Positions 36,631-45,418 of a stretch of DNA of 64,000 bases are shown here, in pieces. The first letter of the stretch is position 1. Every line of letters begins with the position of its first letter. The position numbers were made by a program, and so were the translations under genes. The DNA comes from Cyanobacteria bacterium SZAS-4 (GTDB taxonomy: Bacteria; Cyanobacteriota; Vampirovibrionia; Obscuribacterales; Obscuribacteraceae), in the NCBI GenBank assembly GCA_018266255.1, contig JAFEAT010000015.1, positions 201,901-265,900 of the forward strand. Reading direction: 5' to 3'. The notes under the pieces were generated by a model. The model worked only from the letters and a program-made list of their open reading frames with translations. It did not search any database and was not told the DNA's origin.

Positions 36631-37171
36631 TGTTTGCATCCTGCGGCAGACGCCGCTGTTGTACTCTCCCCGGACCATAGCTGGGCAGGGCTTGCCTTTT
36701 GGAACCTTGACAGAATCTTGATGAAAGCAGACCGAAAGAAACCCCGAAAGGTTCCCTGGTTGTGCAATCTAGAAAGCGGCAGAACTTAACCGCTTGGTTC
36801 AAGATTGCTCACAGTAACGTCGCACGCACCGGGACGTTTGCCCCAGGACGTCAGGCGAATCGACGGTAGCCCGCCCGGCAGTACACTCCGCTCGCAGCCT
36901 CGTGCCCTCAGCACACTCCACTCCGCCGCCCGGGCTCGGCTCAATTTAATCGCCTGACCCTATAGGAACGGGTAACATCACGGCGAAAAACATTTACACC
37001 ATTTCGTTAACGCGCAAAGGTCATTACCCAGTCCGGCAGAAATCGATAGTATTGAGATACAAGCAGCGGGTTGGGCGAAACCAACAAATCGGTGATTCGG
37101 TAGTTACGGCAAGTGAGCCGAGAACGCCTGCCTCTACACGCGGTTGACACTTCAAGACAAGGAAAAGACAC
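36631..37171. other. 541-bp intergenic region containing a structured C-rich segment
   Basis: No protein gene is seen. The central part (about 36830-36960) is strikingly GC-rich and C-rich and can fold (see the ncRNA candidate). No riboswitch for the Nramp gene is recognised. Confidence 0.4.
36850..36958 (+). ncRNA. Candidate structured RNA of unknown class
   Basis: GTCAGGCGA (36850-36858) pairs exactly with TCGCCTGAC (36950-36958), enclosing a second stem AGCCCG (36868-36873) / CGGGCT (36931-36936) and a C-rich loop with CACTCC repeats. The nested long-range pairing in a non-coding GC-rich island suggests an RNA or leader. No known family (RNase P, SRP, tmRNA, 6S) matches. Strand is uncertain. 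Confidence 0.35.
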
Positions 37172-37309
37172 ATGAGAAACCGTAATCAGAAGGGCGAAAT
37201 GAGCGATATCGGACTAGCGATCCTTTCAATGGTTGCAACGTTCGGATTTTTCACGGTAGCCCTTTTGGGCGGTTGCTCAGCGCTCCTCAAATGCACGTTC
37301 GGATACTAA
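37172..37309 (+). CDS. Small membrane protein or lipoprotein, 45 residues
   Basis: An ATG at 37172 with AAGGA 8 bases upstream opens a 45-codon frame. Polar residues 1-12 precede a hydrophobic stretch (about 13-34) that ends LLGGC, which resembles a lipobox with C35 as the lipidated residue. A second Cys is at 41. A shorter form could start at M10. It is followed by a hairpin (37433-37462). Too short to assign a family; the start signal and hydrophobic design support a real gene. Confidence 0.5.
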   Translation: MRNRNQKGEMSDIGLAILSMVATFGFFTVALLGGCSALLKCTFGY

Positions 37310-37655
37310 CCGACCGGTTTCGGGTGAATTGAGTTGCAGTGCCCCGCTGGCAATCAAATGTTAAATGCCACCAGATGGCACCGCCGAGAGTGCACCAACG
37401 CACAAGTGAGAAACTTATAACTTCACCAGAAAGGCACCATAATTATCACCATAAATGGTGCCGGACCTTTTAGTCTAAATCGATCGTATGCCGCACTGAA
37501 TATGGTGCGACACAAGTTTACAAGAAGATACAAAGTTCTCGAACTTTATAACAAAAACTTTGCCTTTTCCGTCGACCTTACGGGTGGTGGCATAAAAACA
37601 GATTGCAAAAACCCAGAAATTGTCGCTATTATGGTGGCGAGAAAGGGGGGGCACC
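37310..37655 (+). other. 346-bp gap with a terminator-like hairpin
   Basis: GGCACCAT (37433-37440) and ATGGTGCC (37455-37462) form an 8-bp stem followed by GGACCTTTTAG, a possible terminator for the small gene. Nothing else is seen apart from the G-rich start region of the next gene. Confidence 0.4.
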
Positions 37656-38261
37656 GTGAGCAATTCAGAAGCTATAAACCACGATTTACTATCAAATTCG
37701 GCGTCTCAACATAATGACGCTCTTGATACAGAAGGGCTCGAACATATATTCCGCTGGGCATCAGACATGGTGGCGGAAGGTGAAGACGCTCGCGTAAAAA
37801 TTGCCCGCGAAAGACGAGTTCGCAGACAAGTGCTCGAAGTCGTTCAAAAAGCGCGCGAACAAAAAGTTCTAAAGGAAGCGAGCGACGAAACTGCCTACTT
37901 GCAACGCCGAGTGATCGCGTTGTTGCAAAAGATGCAAGAAGTTACCGAAGAAAACAGCTTGCTTCGTCAAATCACAATTAGCCAGTACTACGCTCTGGAT
38001 CGAATTCCAGTGCTGGAAGAAGAAATTAAGAGCCTGCGGGGCATGGACTACGAGCGTGAAGCTGCCGTAGCCGAGCGTCGATATCTTATGGATGCGTTGG
38101 CAAAATTGAAAGCTGATCGAGACTTCCTCGATGAGTTATTGACGTCTGCCGAAGAAGAGAATGCACGAGTTGCTCGACTTCTCTCTGAAGCACGCGCCGA
38201 ACTTGCAGATTTGAAAGAGCGTAAATGGTGGCATTCACTCTACAGAATTTTTAGACCTTAA
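37656..38261 (+). CDS. Coiled-coil protein, unknown function
   Basis: 201 residues from a GTG at 37656, chosen because a run of seven G stands 4 bases before it; an ATG 36 bases earlier has no such site. Residues 45-195 are almost continuous charged heptad-type helix (for example KMQEVTEENSLLRQI, LLTSAEEENARVARLL), so a long coiled coil is likely. The end, KWWHSLYRIFRP, is aromatic and basic and may touch the membrane. No known family. A bidirectional terminator follows. Confidence 0.7.
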   Translation: MSNSEAINHDLLSNSASQHNDALDTEGLEHIFRWASDMVAEGEDARVKIARERRVRRQVLEVVQKAREQKVLKEASDETAYLQRRVIALLQKMQEVTEENSLLRQITISQYYALDRIPVLEEEIKSLRGMDYEREAAVAERRYLMDALAKLKADRDFLDELLTSAEEENARVARLLSEARAELADLKERKWWHSLYRIFRP

Positions 38262-38301
38262 CTGATCTAGCACTCGCCGGTTCAGGATCCTAACCAAAAA
38301 A

Positions 38302-38326
38302 GGGCGCTCTATCGAGCGTCCTTTTT
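38302..38326. terminator. Bidirectional rho-independent terminator
   Basis: GGGCGCTC (38302-38309) pairs with GAGCGTCC (38314-38321), flanked by AAAAAA on the left and TTTTTA on the right, between two converging genes. Confidence 0.85.
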
Positions 38327-39599
38327 ATTCTCGATCGCGAATCTTGCCTTCGAATCCGCGACCAGTGGGTTCGTAATACTTAGTGCCTTCCAACTCTTCG
38401 GGCATGCACTTCATGTCAGCTTTGCCTTCCTCGTAGTCGTGCGCGTACTTGTAGCCTTTGGAGTATCCCAATTCTTTCATCAGCTTGGTTGGTGCATTTC
38501 TCAAGTGCAAAGGCACCGGATGCTGACTCATATTCAAAGCATCTTGGGCGGCCATGTTGTATGCCTTGTAAACGGCGTTAGATTTAGGTGCGCTAGCCAT
38601 ATAGACAACAACCTGCGCAAGCGCGATCTTACACTCGGGCATGCCAATCAATTCCACTGCTTGCATAGCGGCCACTGCCTGAGTTAAAGCAGCTGGTGCA
38701 GAAAGTCCAATGTCTTCAGAAGCGAATCTGACTAGTCGGCGTGCCACGTAGAGAGGTTCTTCACCCGCCTCGAGCATGCGCGCGAGCCAGTATAAACTCG
38801 CATCAACATTCGAGTTACGCATAGATTTATGCAAAGCGGAGATCAAATTGTAGTGGTGCTCACCATCTTTATCGTACTTGAGCACCGCTTGCTGAATAGC
38901 CGATTTGATCATCGGCTCGGTCAATGATTTAGCGCCTTTTCTCTTAGATAGAAGCACAGCTAGTTCCAACGTATTCAAAGCCGTGCGCGCATCGCCAGAT
39001 GAATAGATAGAGATCATGTTCAGTTGCTCATCTGTCACTTCGATTTGGTCATTTCCCAATCCTCGCTCGCGATCTGTTAAAGCATGACGCATGATCTTCT
39101 GCAGATCTTCAGCACCAAGATCTTCCAATACAAATACTTTTAAACGCGAGAGCAATGCGCTGTTGATTTCAAAAGATGGATTCTCTGTGGTGGCACCAAC
39201 TAAAGAGATGGTGCCATTTTCAACGTAGGGCAAAAAAGCGTCCTGCTGCGCCTTGTTGAAGCGATGAATTTCATCCACGAATAGAACTGTGCGCCGGTGC
39301 TCGATGCTCATGAAGGCTTCAGCTTCAGCCATCACGCTTTTTATTTCTTTTATGCCAGATGTTACTGCTGAAAAAGAAGTCCAGCGACTATTGGTTTGAT
39401 TGGCGATGATTCTCGCTAATGTAGTCTTTCCAACACCGGGTGGTCCCCACAGAATGAATGATGTGATCTGGTCGATCTCCACCATCTGTTTCAACACACC
39501 ATCTTCTGCCAGCAATTTTTCTTGACCGACAAACTCGTCTAAATTGCGTGGACGCATTCGGTCTGCCAGCGGAGTCTTCTGGTTGATCGAGGTGCTCAT
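38325..39599 (-). CDS. rarA: Replication-associated recombination ATPase RarA/MgsA
   Basis: 424 residues, normal for RarA (E. coli MgsA, eukaryotic WRNIP1), a clamp-loader-like AAA+ ATPase that acts at stalled replication forks. The Walker A motif GPPGVGKTTLA is at 52-62, Walker B VLFVDEIHRFNK near 105-116, and sensor 1 LVGATTENPSFEI follows. The C-terminal tetramerisation region is complete through GRGFEG. The ATG overlaps the stop of the upstream small gene by ATGA, so the two are translationally coupled. It ends at the bidirectional terminator. Confidence 0.95.
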   Translation of the reverse strand: MSTSINQKTPLADRMRPRNLDEFVGQEKLLAEDGVLKQMVEIDQITSFILWGPPGVGKTTLARIIANQTNSRWTSFSAVTSGIKEIKSVMAEAEAFMSIEHRRTVLFVDEIHRFNKAQQDAFLPYVENGTISLVGATTENPSFEINSALLSRLKVFVLEDLGAEDLQKIMRHALTDRERGLGNDQIEVTDEQLNMISIYSSGDARTALNTLELAVLLSKRKGAKSLTEPMIKSAIQQAVLKYDKDGEHHYNLISALHKSMRNSNVDASLYWLARMLEAGEEPLYVARRLVRFASEDIGLSAPAALTQAVAAMQAVELIGMPECKIALAQVVVYMASAPKSNAVYKAYNMAAQDALNMSQHPVPLHLRNAPTKLMKELGYSKGYKYAHDYEEGKADMKCMPEELEGTKYYEPTGRGFEGKIRDRE

Positions 39600-39949
39600 T
39601 CAGACTCGCCCAACTTGTCAAGATCTTGTGGCTTTATCAGATATCTGGAGTTGAACGCTTTTAGCTTGTTTCGATATTCCTGGCCGAGTTTGTCCATCGC
39701 CTCTTGATGTTTCAGCGCGTCAGCCTTTCGCTTTTCTCGCATATTGGCTCGAAAATCGCTGCGCGAGGCGATATCGTTGCGGAAGGCTTCAGCATCTTCA
39801 AGAGCCTTCTCACCGCGCACGACTTCAGCTTCTTTCAATTGCTCTTTGGCTTTGACGCGTTCAATTTCTCGCGCTCTTAAAGTTGCGAGATATCTTTCCT
39901 TCTCTGCCTCGCGCATTGCCGCTTGCTTTTCGGTCTCTGACTTGTCCAT
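39596..39949 (-). CDS. Highly charged helical protein coupled to rarA
   Basis: 117 residues, rich in Glu, Lys, Arg and Ala over its whole length, predicted to be one long helix or coiled coil with a less biased last 25 residues (LKAFNSRYLIKPQDLDKL). No family recognised. The 4-base ATGA overlap with rarA implies co-translation, so it may act with RarA or merely share its transcript. Confidence 0.7.
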   Translation of the reverse strand: MDKSETEKQAAMREAEKERYLATLRAREIERVKAKEQLKEAEVVRGEKALEDAEAFRNDIASRSDFRANMREKRKADALKHQEAMDKLGQEYRNKLKAFNSRYLIKPQDLDKLGESE

Positions 39950-40063
39950 TGTGCATCCGCCGCTTGTGATGTGCCAACACTTACATTATGACAATTCTGG
40001 TAGGTACCCGTATGATAATTCATAGCAAAGGACGAGCTAATCTCGCGGGACGTCAAGTGCGAA

Positions 40064-41353
40064 TTGACAGAAAATAAAACAGATCTGCGCATCGGGCAAC
40101 TTTTGATCGAAGCTCAAATTTTAAGAGCTCGCGATCTTAACGACGCGATAAAAATCGCCAAGATAACCAGCTTGCCGATAGGTCGCATCCTCATCATGTC
40201 AAGCTATGTGGGCGAACGTGAATTTCAAGCGGCGGTGCATGCACAATCGCTCGTGCGCGATTCCATACTTCCGTTTTCTGCTGCCATCGAAGCGCTGTGC
40301 CTGATGTCACGCAGCGAATTGACCTTCGAACAATGCCTCAATGAAGTTGGGTGGGCGCGAGCACAGGATGCCACCACAAACAAGCTCGGCTCAATGTTGC
40401 TCGATGCAGAAATCATCACGAAAGAGCAGATGGAAAGCGCGATACGCACAAGCGAAGCGACTGGTTTGCCGCTGGGACGAGTGCTGGTGTCACTTGGTTC
40501 AATCACCGATGAAACCCTCACAACAGCCTTGAACGCGCAGGTGATGGTGCGTGACCGCAAGATCGATAGAGAGCAAGCCATCCGCGGTCTCAATGCGGCT
40601 TTCATACGCAGGCAAGATCTCGAAATCGCTCTGGCAGAAAATGGTTTCTACCGTGGTCCACTAAAAAATTCGGTCCGCCTCGGCGAGCTGCTCGTGCTCG
40701 CGCAGGTAGTTCCAGCCGTCGAGATAATGAACGCACTAGAACTAGGTTTGATGCACCTCAAGCCACTGGGTAGAACTCTCGTCGACATGAATCAAATTAC
40801 TGAGACAACTCTCGATGCGGCATTGCAACTGCAAGAGATGGTGTCGAATCGAACCATTGATGAAGATAATGCAGTCGCCACTTTGAAGCAATTCGTCGAC
40901 ACCAACACTGCGGTGATCGAACTGATTTCTCAACTTGAAGTGCCGCAGGAGCACTTCAAAATAAATGTGCGCCTGCACGACTTGTTGCGCGTCGCCAGTT
41001 TATTGCAACATAGCGATATCGAGCTTTCCGATATTCCAAAGACTGGAACCGCCAGCTCGGCAGATGCAAAGTCCTCGGCTGGCCGGCTCTTGAGCAACGG
41101 ATTTATCGACCAGCGCACATATTTCGGCTGCTTGCGCTGCTACTACCTCGTCTCCAACGGATGGATGAGCATCCAGCACGCTATCATCGCCCTGAACTAC
41201 TTCTCCAATCAGCAGGGCCTATCGTTTGACGAGGTGCTGCTTGAGTTAAAGTGGACCCTGCGCACAAGACCGCAGTTTCGAAGCGATAATTCGGGCAAAG
41301 GTATAGTAAGTAGTGAAGGCGGCCTGAGTCGGCTAAAATTGGGTGACATTTAG
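40064..41353 (+). CDS. Tandem MshEN-like repeat protein, paralogue 1
   Basis: 429 residues from a TTG; the start aligns with that of the next paralogue (LRIGQLLIEAQIL against LRIGELLIQAEIL). Four units of about 85-95 residues begin near 9, 107, 204 and 303, each with the paired pattern (K/R)LG..L......I then (L/P)GR.L......I....L..AL..Q of GspE N-terminal/MshEN domains. The fourth is degenerate. There is no ATPase, membrane segment or signal peptide. In MshE this domain binds cyclic di-GMP; here it would be a stand-alone receptor or adaptor. It is followed 27 bases later by a close paralogue. Confidence 0.75.
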   Translation: MTENKTDLRIGQLLIEAQILRARDLNDAIKIAKITSLPIGRILIMSSYVGEREFQAAVHAQSLVRDSILPFSAAIEALCLMSRSELTFEQCLNEVGWARAQDATTNKLGSMLLDAEIITKEQMESAIRTSEATGLPLGRVLVSLGSITDETLTTALNAQVMVRDRKIDREQAIRGLNAAFIRRQDLEIALAENGFYRGPLKNSVRLGELLVLAQVVPAVEIMNALELGLMHLKPLGRTLVDMNQITETTLDAALQLQEMVSNRTIDEDNAVATLKQFVDTNTAVIELISQLEVPQEHFKINVRLHDLLRVASLLQHSDIELSDIPKTGTASSADAKSSAGRLLSNGFIDQRTYFGCLRCYYLVSNGWMSIQHAIIALNYFSNQQGLSFDEVLLELKWTLRTRPQFRSDNSGKGIVSSEGGLSRLKLGDI

Positions 41354-41380
41354 TTCGAAAGTGTCCGAAAGAAGGATCAA

Positions 41381-42619
41381 ATGAGTCTCGACAAGAACGA
41401 CCTCCGCATCGGCGAATTGCTGATCCAAGCAGAAATTCTCACGCAGAAAGATCTGGATGAGGCGATGAAAACGGCGCGCTCAACGGGTCTTCCGATTGGC
41501 CGAGTGTTGATTATGGCGGGCTTCCTTAGCGAAGGACAGTTTCAAGCGTCTGTACAAGCTCAATCGCTGCTTCGCGACAACATTTTGCCGCTGGAAATTG
41601 CGATAAAGGCGCTGTCGCATCTAGCCGACAATGAGGCTTCATTCGATGACAGCCTCAAGGCGATCGGTTGGAGTAGCACTGAAGATAAAGAGTCGAACAA
41701 GCTTGGAGAGTTGCTGTTGGACTCGCATATTCTTCCACAAGATCAGCTCGAAACAGCGATGAAAACTAGTCAGGCAACGGGATTACCGTTAGGTCGCTTG
41801 CTCATATCATTGGGTTCGTTGACCGATGAGTTGTTGGCCACGGCGCTCAATGCGCAGTCTTTGGTGCGTGCAGGCAACATTTCGCGCGCGCAGGCGACTC
41901 AGGGTCTGTTTGCCGCTCACCTGCGTCAAGCACCGCTCGAGGAGCAGAACAACGAGCCCCTACGCTTGCGAGGACCGCACCGAACGTCTATCCGGTTAGG
42001 TGAATTACTTGTCAGCGCAGGCTTGCTCACGCATCTTGAAGTTGGACAAGCATTGCAGGCTGGGCTGATTCAAGAAAAGTGGATCGGCCAAGCTTTAGTG
42101 GAAGCTGGACGGCTGACAGAACGGTTACTTGCTGATGCTCTCGCCATTCAGGAGATGGTGGCAAACGAAACCTTAACTGCAGAACAGGCCTTTAAATGTT
42201 TGAAAAAATTGCAGGCATCAGACCAGAAACTAGCTGAAGTCGTGGCGATGATGGAAATTCCGGCAAGTGAATTCAAATCGCAGGTTCGATACCACGAACT
42301 TTTAAGAGTTGCTGGAATCATCGGACAGCCTGAAATTGAGTCGATTCAAGCAGAGATCGCAAAGGCGAACTCTCCAAACTTTCAAGACGCCTTCAACATT
42401 GGGCAGGTGCTCCTGGACAAAGGTGTGCTGACTGAACGAACTTTTTATGGCTCTCTGCGTTGTTTTTTCTTACTCGCCATCGGTTGGCTGAACATGCAGC
42501 AAGGTATCATCGCGCTCAATCTATTTCACCACAGGCAGTGCACTTTTGATGAAGTGCTGCAGGAGTTGAATTGGACTGTGCGTACACACGTGCGACAACC
42601 CGCCTCAATTGCCAGCTAG
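41381..42619 (+). CDS. Tandem MshEN-like repeat protein, paralogue 2
   Basis: 412 residues; AGAAGGATCAA precedes the ATG. The same four-unit plan as paralogue 1 and the same ending (FDEVLQELNWTVRT against FDEVLLELKWTLRT), so the pair is a tandem duplication that has diverged considerably. Units 1-3 keep the LGELLL....I and GR.L.....LT motifs. Only 6 bases separate it from the P-loop kinase gene, which points to a shared transcript. Function is inferred as for paralogue 1. Confidence 0.75.
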   Translation: MSLDKNDLRIGELLIQAEILTQKDLDEAMKTARSTGLPIGRVLIMAGFLSEGQFQASVQAQSLLRDNILPLEIAIKALSHLADNEASFDDSLKAIGWSSTEDKESNKLGELLLDSHILPQDQLETAMKTSQATGLPLGRLLISLGSLTDELLATALNAQSLVRAGNISRAQATQGLFAAHLRQAPLEEQNNEPLRLRGPHRTSIRLGELLVSAGLLTHLEVGQALQAGLIQEKWIGQALVEAGRLTERLLADALAIQEMVANETLTAEQAFKCLKKLQASDQKLAEVVAMMEIPASEFKSQVRYHELLRVAGIIGQPEIESIQAEIAKANSPNFQDAFNIGQVLLDKGVLTERTFYGSLRCFFLLAIGWLNMQQGIIALNLFHHRQCTFDEVLQELNWTVRTHVRQPASIAS

Positions 42620-42625
42620 ATTTCT

Positions 42626-43261
42626 ATGTTCAATGTTTGCCCTGGTTGCGGCGAATACAGCGATGACAAACAAGTTATCACCAAGAGTGGTGGCACATTC
42701 GCGGTCTGCGAAGCCTGCAATTATCAACATCCATTTAAGAGGCTGCCGCTGCTTGTTGTGACAGGTGCGAGTGGAACAGGAAAAACAACTGTCGCGTTGA
42801 GGTTGCCTACGGTGGTGACAGACTGCGTCTGCATGGAAAGCGATATTCTCTGGCAAGACGTCTTTAACAAACCTGAAGAAGATTTCAAAACATACCGAAA
42901 TTTGTGGCTGCGTGTAGCAAAGAATATCGCTCAAAGCGACAGACCAGTGGCTCTGATCGGCTCGTCAACACCTGGACAGTTCGAAAAGTGCGCCGAAAGC
43001 CGCTATTTCAGCAAAATCCATTATTTGGCGTTGGTGTGCAACGAAGCTGAACTGGTGAAACGCCTGAAAGCAAGACCATCATGGCGCAGTTCTGGCTCTG
43101 AGGAATCCCTGGAAAAAATGGTCAATTTTAATCAATGGTTGATTGAAAACGCGGCCAAAACGCGACCAGTCATGACGCTGCTAGATACTAGCGATCAGAC
43201 GATCGATGAGACGGTCGCAGATACAAAATCGTGGATCGAACGCAGCCTGCGAGCGTTTTAA
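42626..43261 (+). CDS. P-loop kinase-like protein with N-terminal zinc ribbon
   Basis: 211 residues. C5/C8 and C28/C31 form a zinc ribbon at the N-terminus. A Walker A motif GASGTGKTT (47-55) opens a small kinase-like domain, with an ESDILW segment like the acceptor site of nucleotide or shikimate-type kinases and a RLKARPSWR lid-like stretch. This zinc-ribbon/kinase combination is unusual for metabolic kinases. Substrate unknown. It follows the MshEN pair by 6 bases, so a link with that signalling module is possible. Confidence 0.7.
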   Translation: MFNVCPGCGEYSDDKQVITKSGGTFAVCEACNYQHPFKRLPLLVVTGASGTGKTTVALRLPTVVTDCVCMESDILWQDVFNKPEEDFKTYRNLWLRVAKNIAQSDRPVALIGSSTPGQFEKCAESRYFSKIHYLALVCNEAELVKRLKARPSWRSSGSEESLEKMVNFNQWLIENAAKTRPVMTLLDTSDQTIDETVADTKSWIERSLRAF

Positions 43262-43323
43262 GACTTCGGTACCGGGCTCGTCGTTATGGGTATAGATACC
43301 ATACCGCACGAACGGAGCCGACC

Positions 43324-43794
43324 ATGCCAAACTCCAACAAAACGACGAAACGCGCACTGAGATACCAATACGAGCAAGACTGGCGCGCAGCCTTGTTGGA
43401 ATTAAACGCAGCTATCGATGAAGATCCCGACTATTGGCACGGATACTGGATTAGAGGCTCTGTGAATGCATCAATGGAAAACTATCTCGAGGCTATCGCC
43501 GACTTCACTAAAGTGCTGCAACAGCCTAACCGGCTAAATAGCCGCAATAAAACAGACTTGCTCCTGAGAATTGCCGCATACGCAACAAAACTTGCAGAGA
43601 TGCAAAAGTCTGTACCTGCCGGGAAACAGCAAAGCAAATGTGTCGTCACATTCATTCCATCGAAAGCTGGAAGAATTGCACAACTTGGAAAATTTCTGTT
43701 CGATGCTCATGATATTGCTAAACTCAATCAGTTAATTGCCAAAGGCGCTGTTAAGGGGTCAACGGTTCGAGAGCTGACTACGCGGAAACCTTAG
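43324..43794 (+). CDS. Small TPR-like protein
   Basis: 156 residues from the ATG at 43324, preceded by GGAG at 6 bases; an ATG further upstream (43231) would overlap the kinase gene. A TPR unit and a half (about 8-80, YQYEQDWRAALLELNAAIDE and DYWHGYWIRGSVNASMENY) is followed by a non-repeat C-terminus. GGGTATAGA at 43288-43296 could be its -10 element. No specific role can be assigned. Confidence 0.7.
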   Translation: MPNSNKTTKRALRYQYEQDWRAALLELNAAIDEDPDYWHGYWIRGSVNASMENYLEAIADFTKVLQQPNRLNSRNKTDLLLRIAAYATKLAEMQKSVPAGKQQSKCVVTFIPSKAGRIAQLGKFLFDAHDIAKLNQLIAKGAVKGSTVRELTTRKP

Positions 43795-43846
43795 AAACGC
43801 GGCGAACGTAATCCAAGCGGCAACTGATTGACAGAGATAGCGGATC

Positions 43847-44767
43847 ATGAATAAGCAGACACTGCCAAGTTTGATCGATCACTTCGGAATCGACGAAGTT
43901 TTGGTTTTCAGCGAAAACGATCACGGAGCGATCAAAGCAACGGTCAATACACCGACGTGTTCAGCCGAGGTGTATATGCAAGGAGCGCACCTCACGCGGT
44001 GGCAACCGGCAAACCAAAATCCTGTGCTTTTTCTCAGCGAGCGTTCAGCATTCGAGCAGGGAAAGGCAATTCGCGGCGGCGTACCGCTTATCTTCCCATG
44101 GTTTGGCGCTCACAAAAGTGCATCAGACAGTTCGGTCGAATTTCCATCACATGGGTTTGCACGAACATCGAATGATTGGTTGCTGGTTGGAGCTGGCCGA
44201 AGCAAAGATGATTTTATGATGACGTTTGAATTGACCGAAAGCGAGCAATCGAGAACTTTTGGATACGACAACTTCAAAGTGACTTACAAAATCGCAGTGG
44301 GCGAAGAACTCGAGTTAGAGCTGATTGTCGAGAATCATTCGAGCGAAGCAATGCAAATTGAAGAAGCATTCCATACTTATTTTGCAGTTAGTAATGTCGA
44401 GAAGATTTCGCTGATCGGATTAGTCGACACAGAATATTTGGATAAGACAGACAACTTTAATCGCAAAAAACAAATTGAGAAAGTCCTGCAATTTTCAGGA
44501 GAAACGGATCGCCCTTATCTCAACAGCGAATCCGCTGTTCAAATTGAAGACCCCGACTGGAAGCGAAAAATTCTTGTAGATAAGCTAAATTCACAATCGA
44601 CAGTTATATGGAATCCGTGGAAAGAACAGACTGCGAAACTCTCTGACATGGAGCCAAATGGATGGCAACAAATGGTGTGCGTTGAAACAGCAAATTTAGG
44701 AGAAAACGCAATTACTATCCCAGCGGGAAAACATCATGCCATGCACGCACGGATTCGTTTAACGTGA
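43847..44767 (+). CDS. Hexose-6-phosphate 1-epimerase (YeaD-type mutarotase)
   Basis: 306 residues. The galactose-mutarotase-like beta-sandwich is recognisable from GAHLTRW, then IRGGVPLIFPWFG, the SHGFAR segment (catalytic His), FHTYF and the final VETANLGENAITI(P) strand. YeaD-type enzymes interconvert alpha and beta anomers of glucose-6-phosphate and related sugars. Length and motif order are normal. It stands alone on the plus strand after the TPR gene and no regulatory site is obvious. Confidence 0.9.
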   Translation: MNKQTLPSLIDHFGIDEVLVFSENDHGAIKATVNTPTCSAEVYMQGAHLTRWQPANQNPVLFLSERSAFEQGKAIRGGVPLIFPWFGAHKSASDSSVEFPSHGFARTSNDWLLVGAGRSKDDFMMTFELTESEQSRTFGYDNFKVTYKIAVGEELELELIVENHSSEAMQIEEAFHTYFAVSNVEKISLIGLVDTEYLDKTDNFNRKKQIEKVLQFSGETDRPYLNSESAVQIEDPDWKRKILVDKLNSQSTVIWNPWKEQTAKLSDMEPNGWQQMVCVETANLGENAITIPAGKHHAMHARIRLT

Positions 44768-45004
44768 GTTCTGACCCCCTACCAAGTGTAGGAATGGGGA
44801 TGTTTGAGCTTTTGGTACTAAGAATTCGTAGCGAAACTTGGTAATGGGCAGTCAGCGAGTCACTCTTTGTGAGTATCAAACGTGAAGTGAGGCTGAAAAC
44901 CCGTTGATATCAAGACAATCTATAACCTTATGGGTGATGGATGTTTCAGGCTAATTCGGCAATGATCGAAATGGCTATCGCCGCTGTGTCGAATTGGAGT
45001 GTCC

Positions 45005-45418
45005 ATGCAACCTCAAAAGGTCCTGTTCGTAGATGATGACCCAAATATTAGGCGCATTGCCCAGATAGTGCTTAGCAACATTGGCAAATACGATGTACTA
45101 CTGGCTTGTTGCGGCTCTGATGCTCTTTCACTGGCACAACAAACCAAGCCAGATTTGATTTTAATGGACGTCATGATGCCCGACATGGATGGTCCAACGA
45201 CTCTCGTCAAACTAAGAGAGATGAATGGTTTCAACGAAGTACCAGTTATTTTTGTCACGGCAAAAGTTCAAAAACACGAACTACATATTTACACTCAAAA
45301 TGGAGCTTTGGGCGTCATAACCAAGCCGTTCGACCCAATGAACTTATGCGCCGACATTGACGCGCTACTCCACAGCTCAGTATCAGGGGGTCAACCGAAC
45401 ATGAAGGTGCAGTGTTGA
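45005..45418 (+). CDS. Single-domain response regulator
   Basis: 137 residues from the ATG at 45005, preceded by GGAG; a GTG lies 6 bases upstream. A complete receiver domain: the acidic pair in VDDDPN (about 10-12), phospho-acceptor D55 in LILMDVMMPDMDG, T87-like threonine in VIFVTAK and the lysine in ITKPFD. There is no output domain, so it relays by protein contact. It overlaps the next gene by 7 bases, and a hybrid histidine kinase follows, a likely cognate. Confidence 0.92.
   Translation: MQPQKVLFVDDDPNIRRIAQIVLSNIGKYDVLLACCGSDALSLAQQTKPDLILMDVMMPDMDGPTTLVKLREMNGFNEVPVIFVTAKVQKHELHIYTQNGALGVITKPFDPMNLCADIDALLHSSVSGGQPNMKVQC

Noticed and set aside
36631..36760. Manganese (yybP-ykoY) riboswitch before the Nramp gene
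   Set aside because: Only a short GGGGAG-like match is present on the minus strand; the paired conserved loops were not found.
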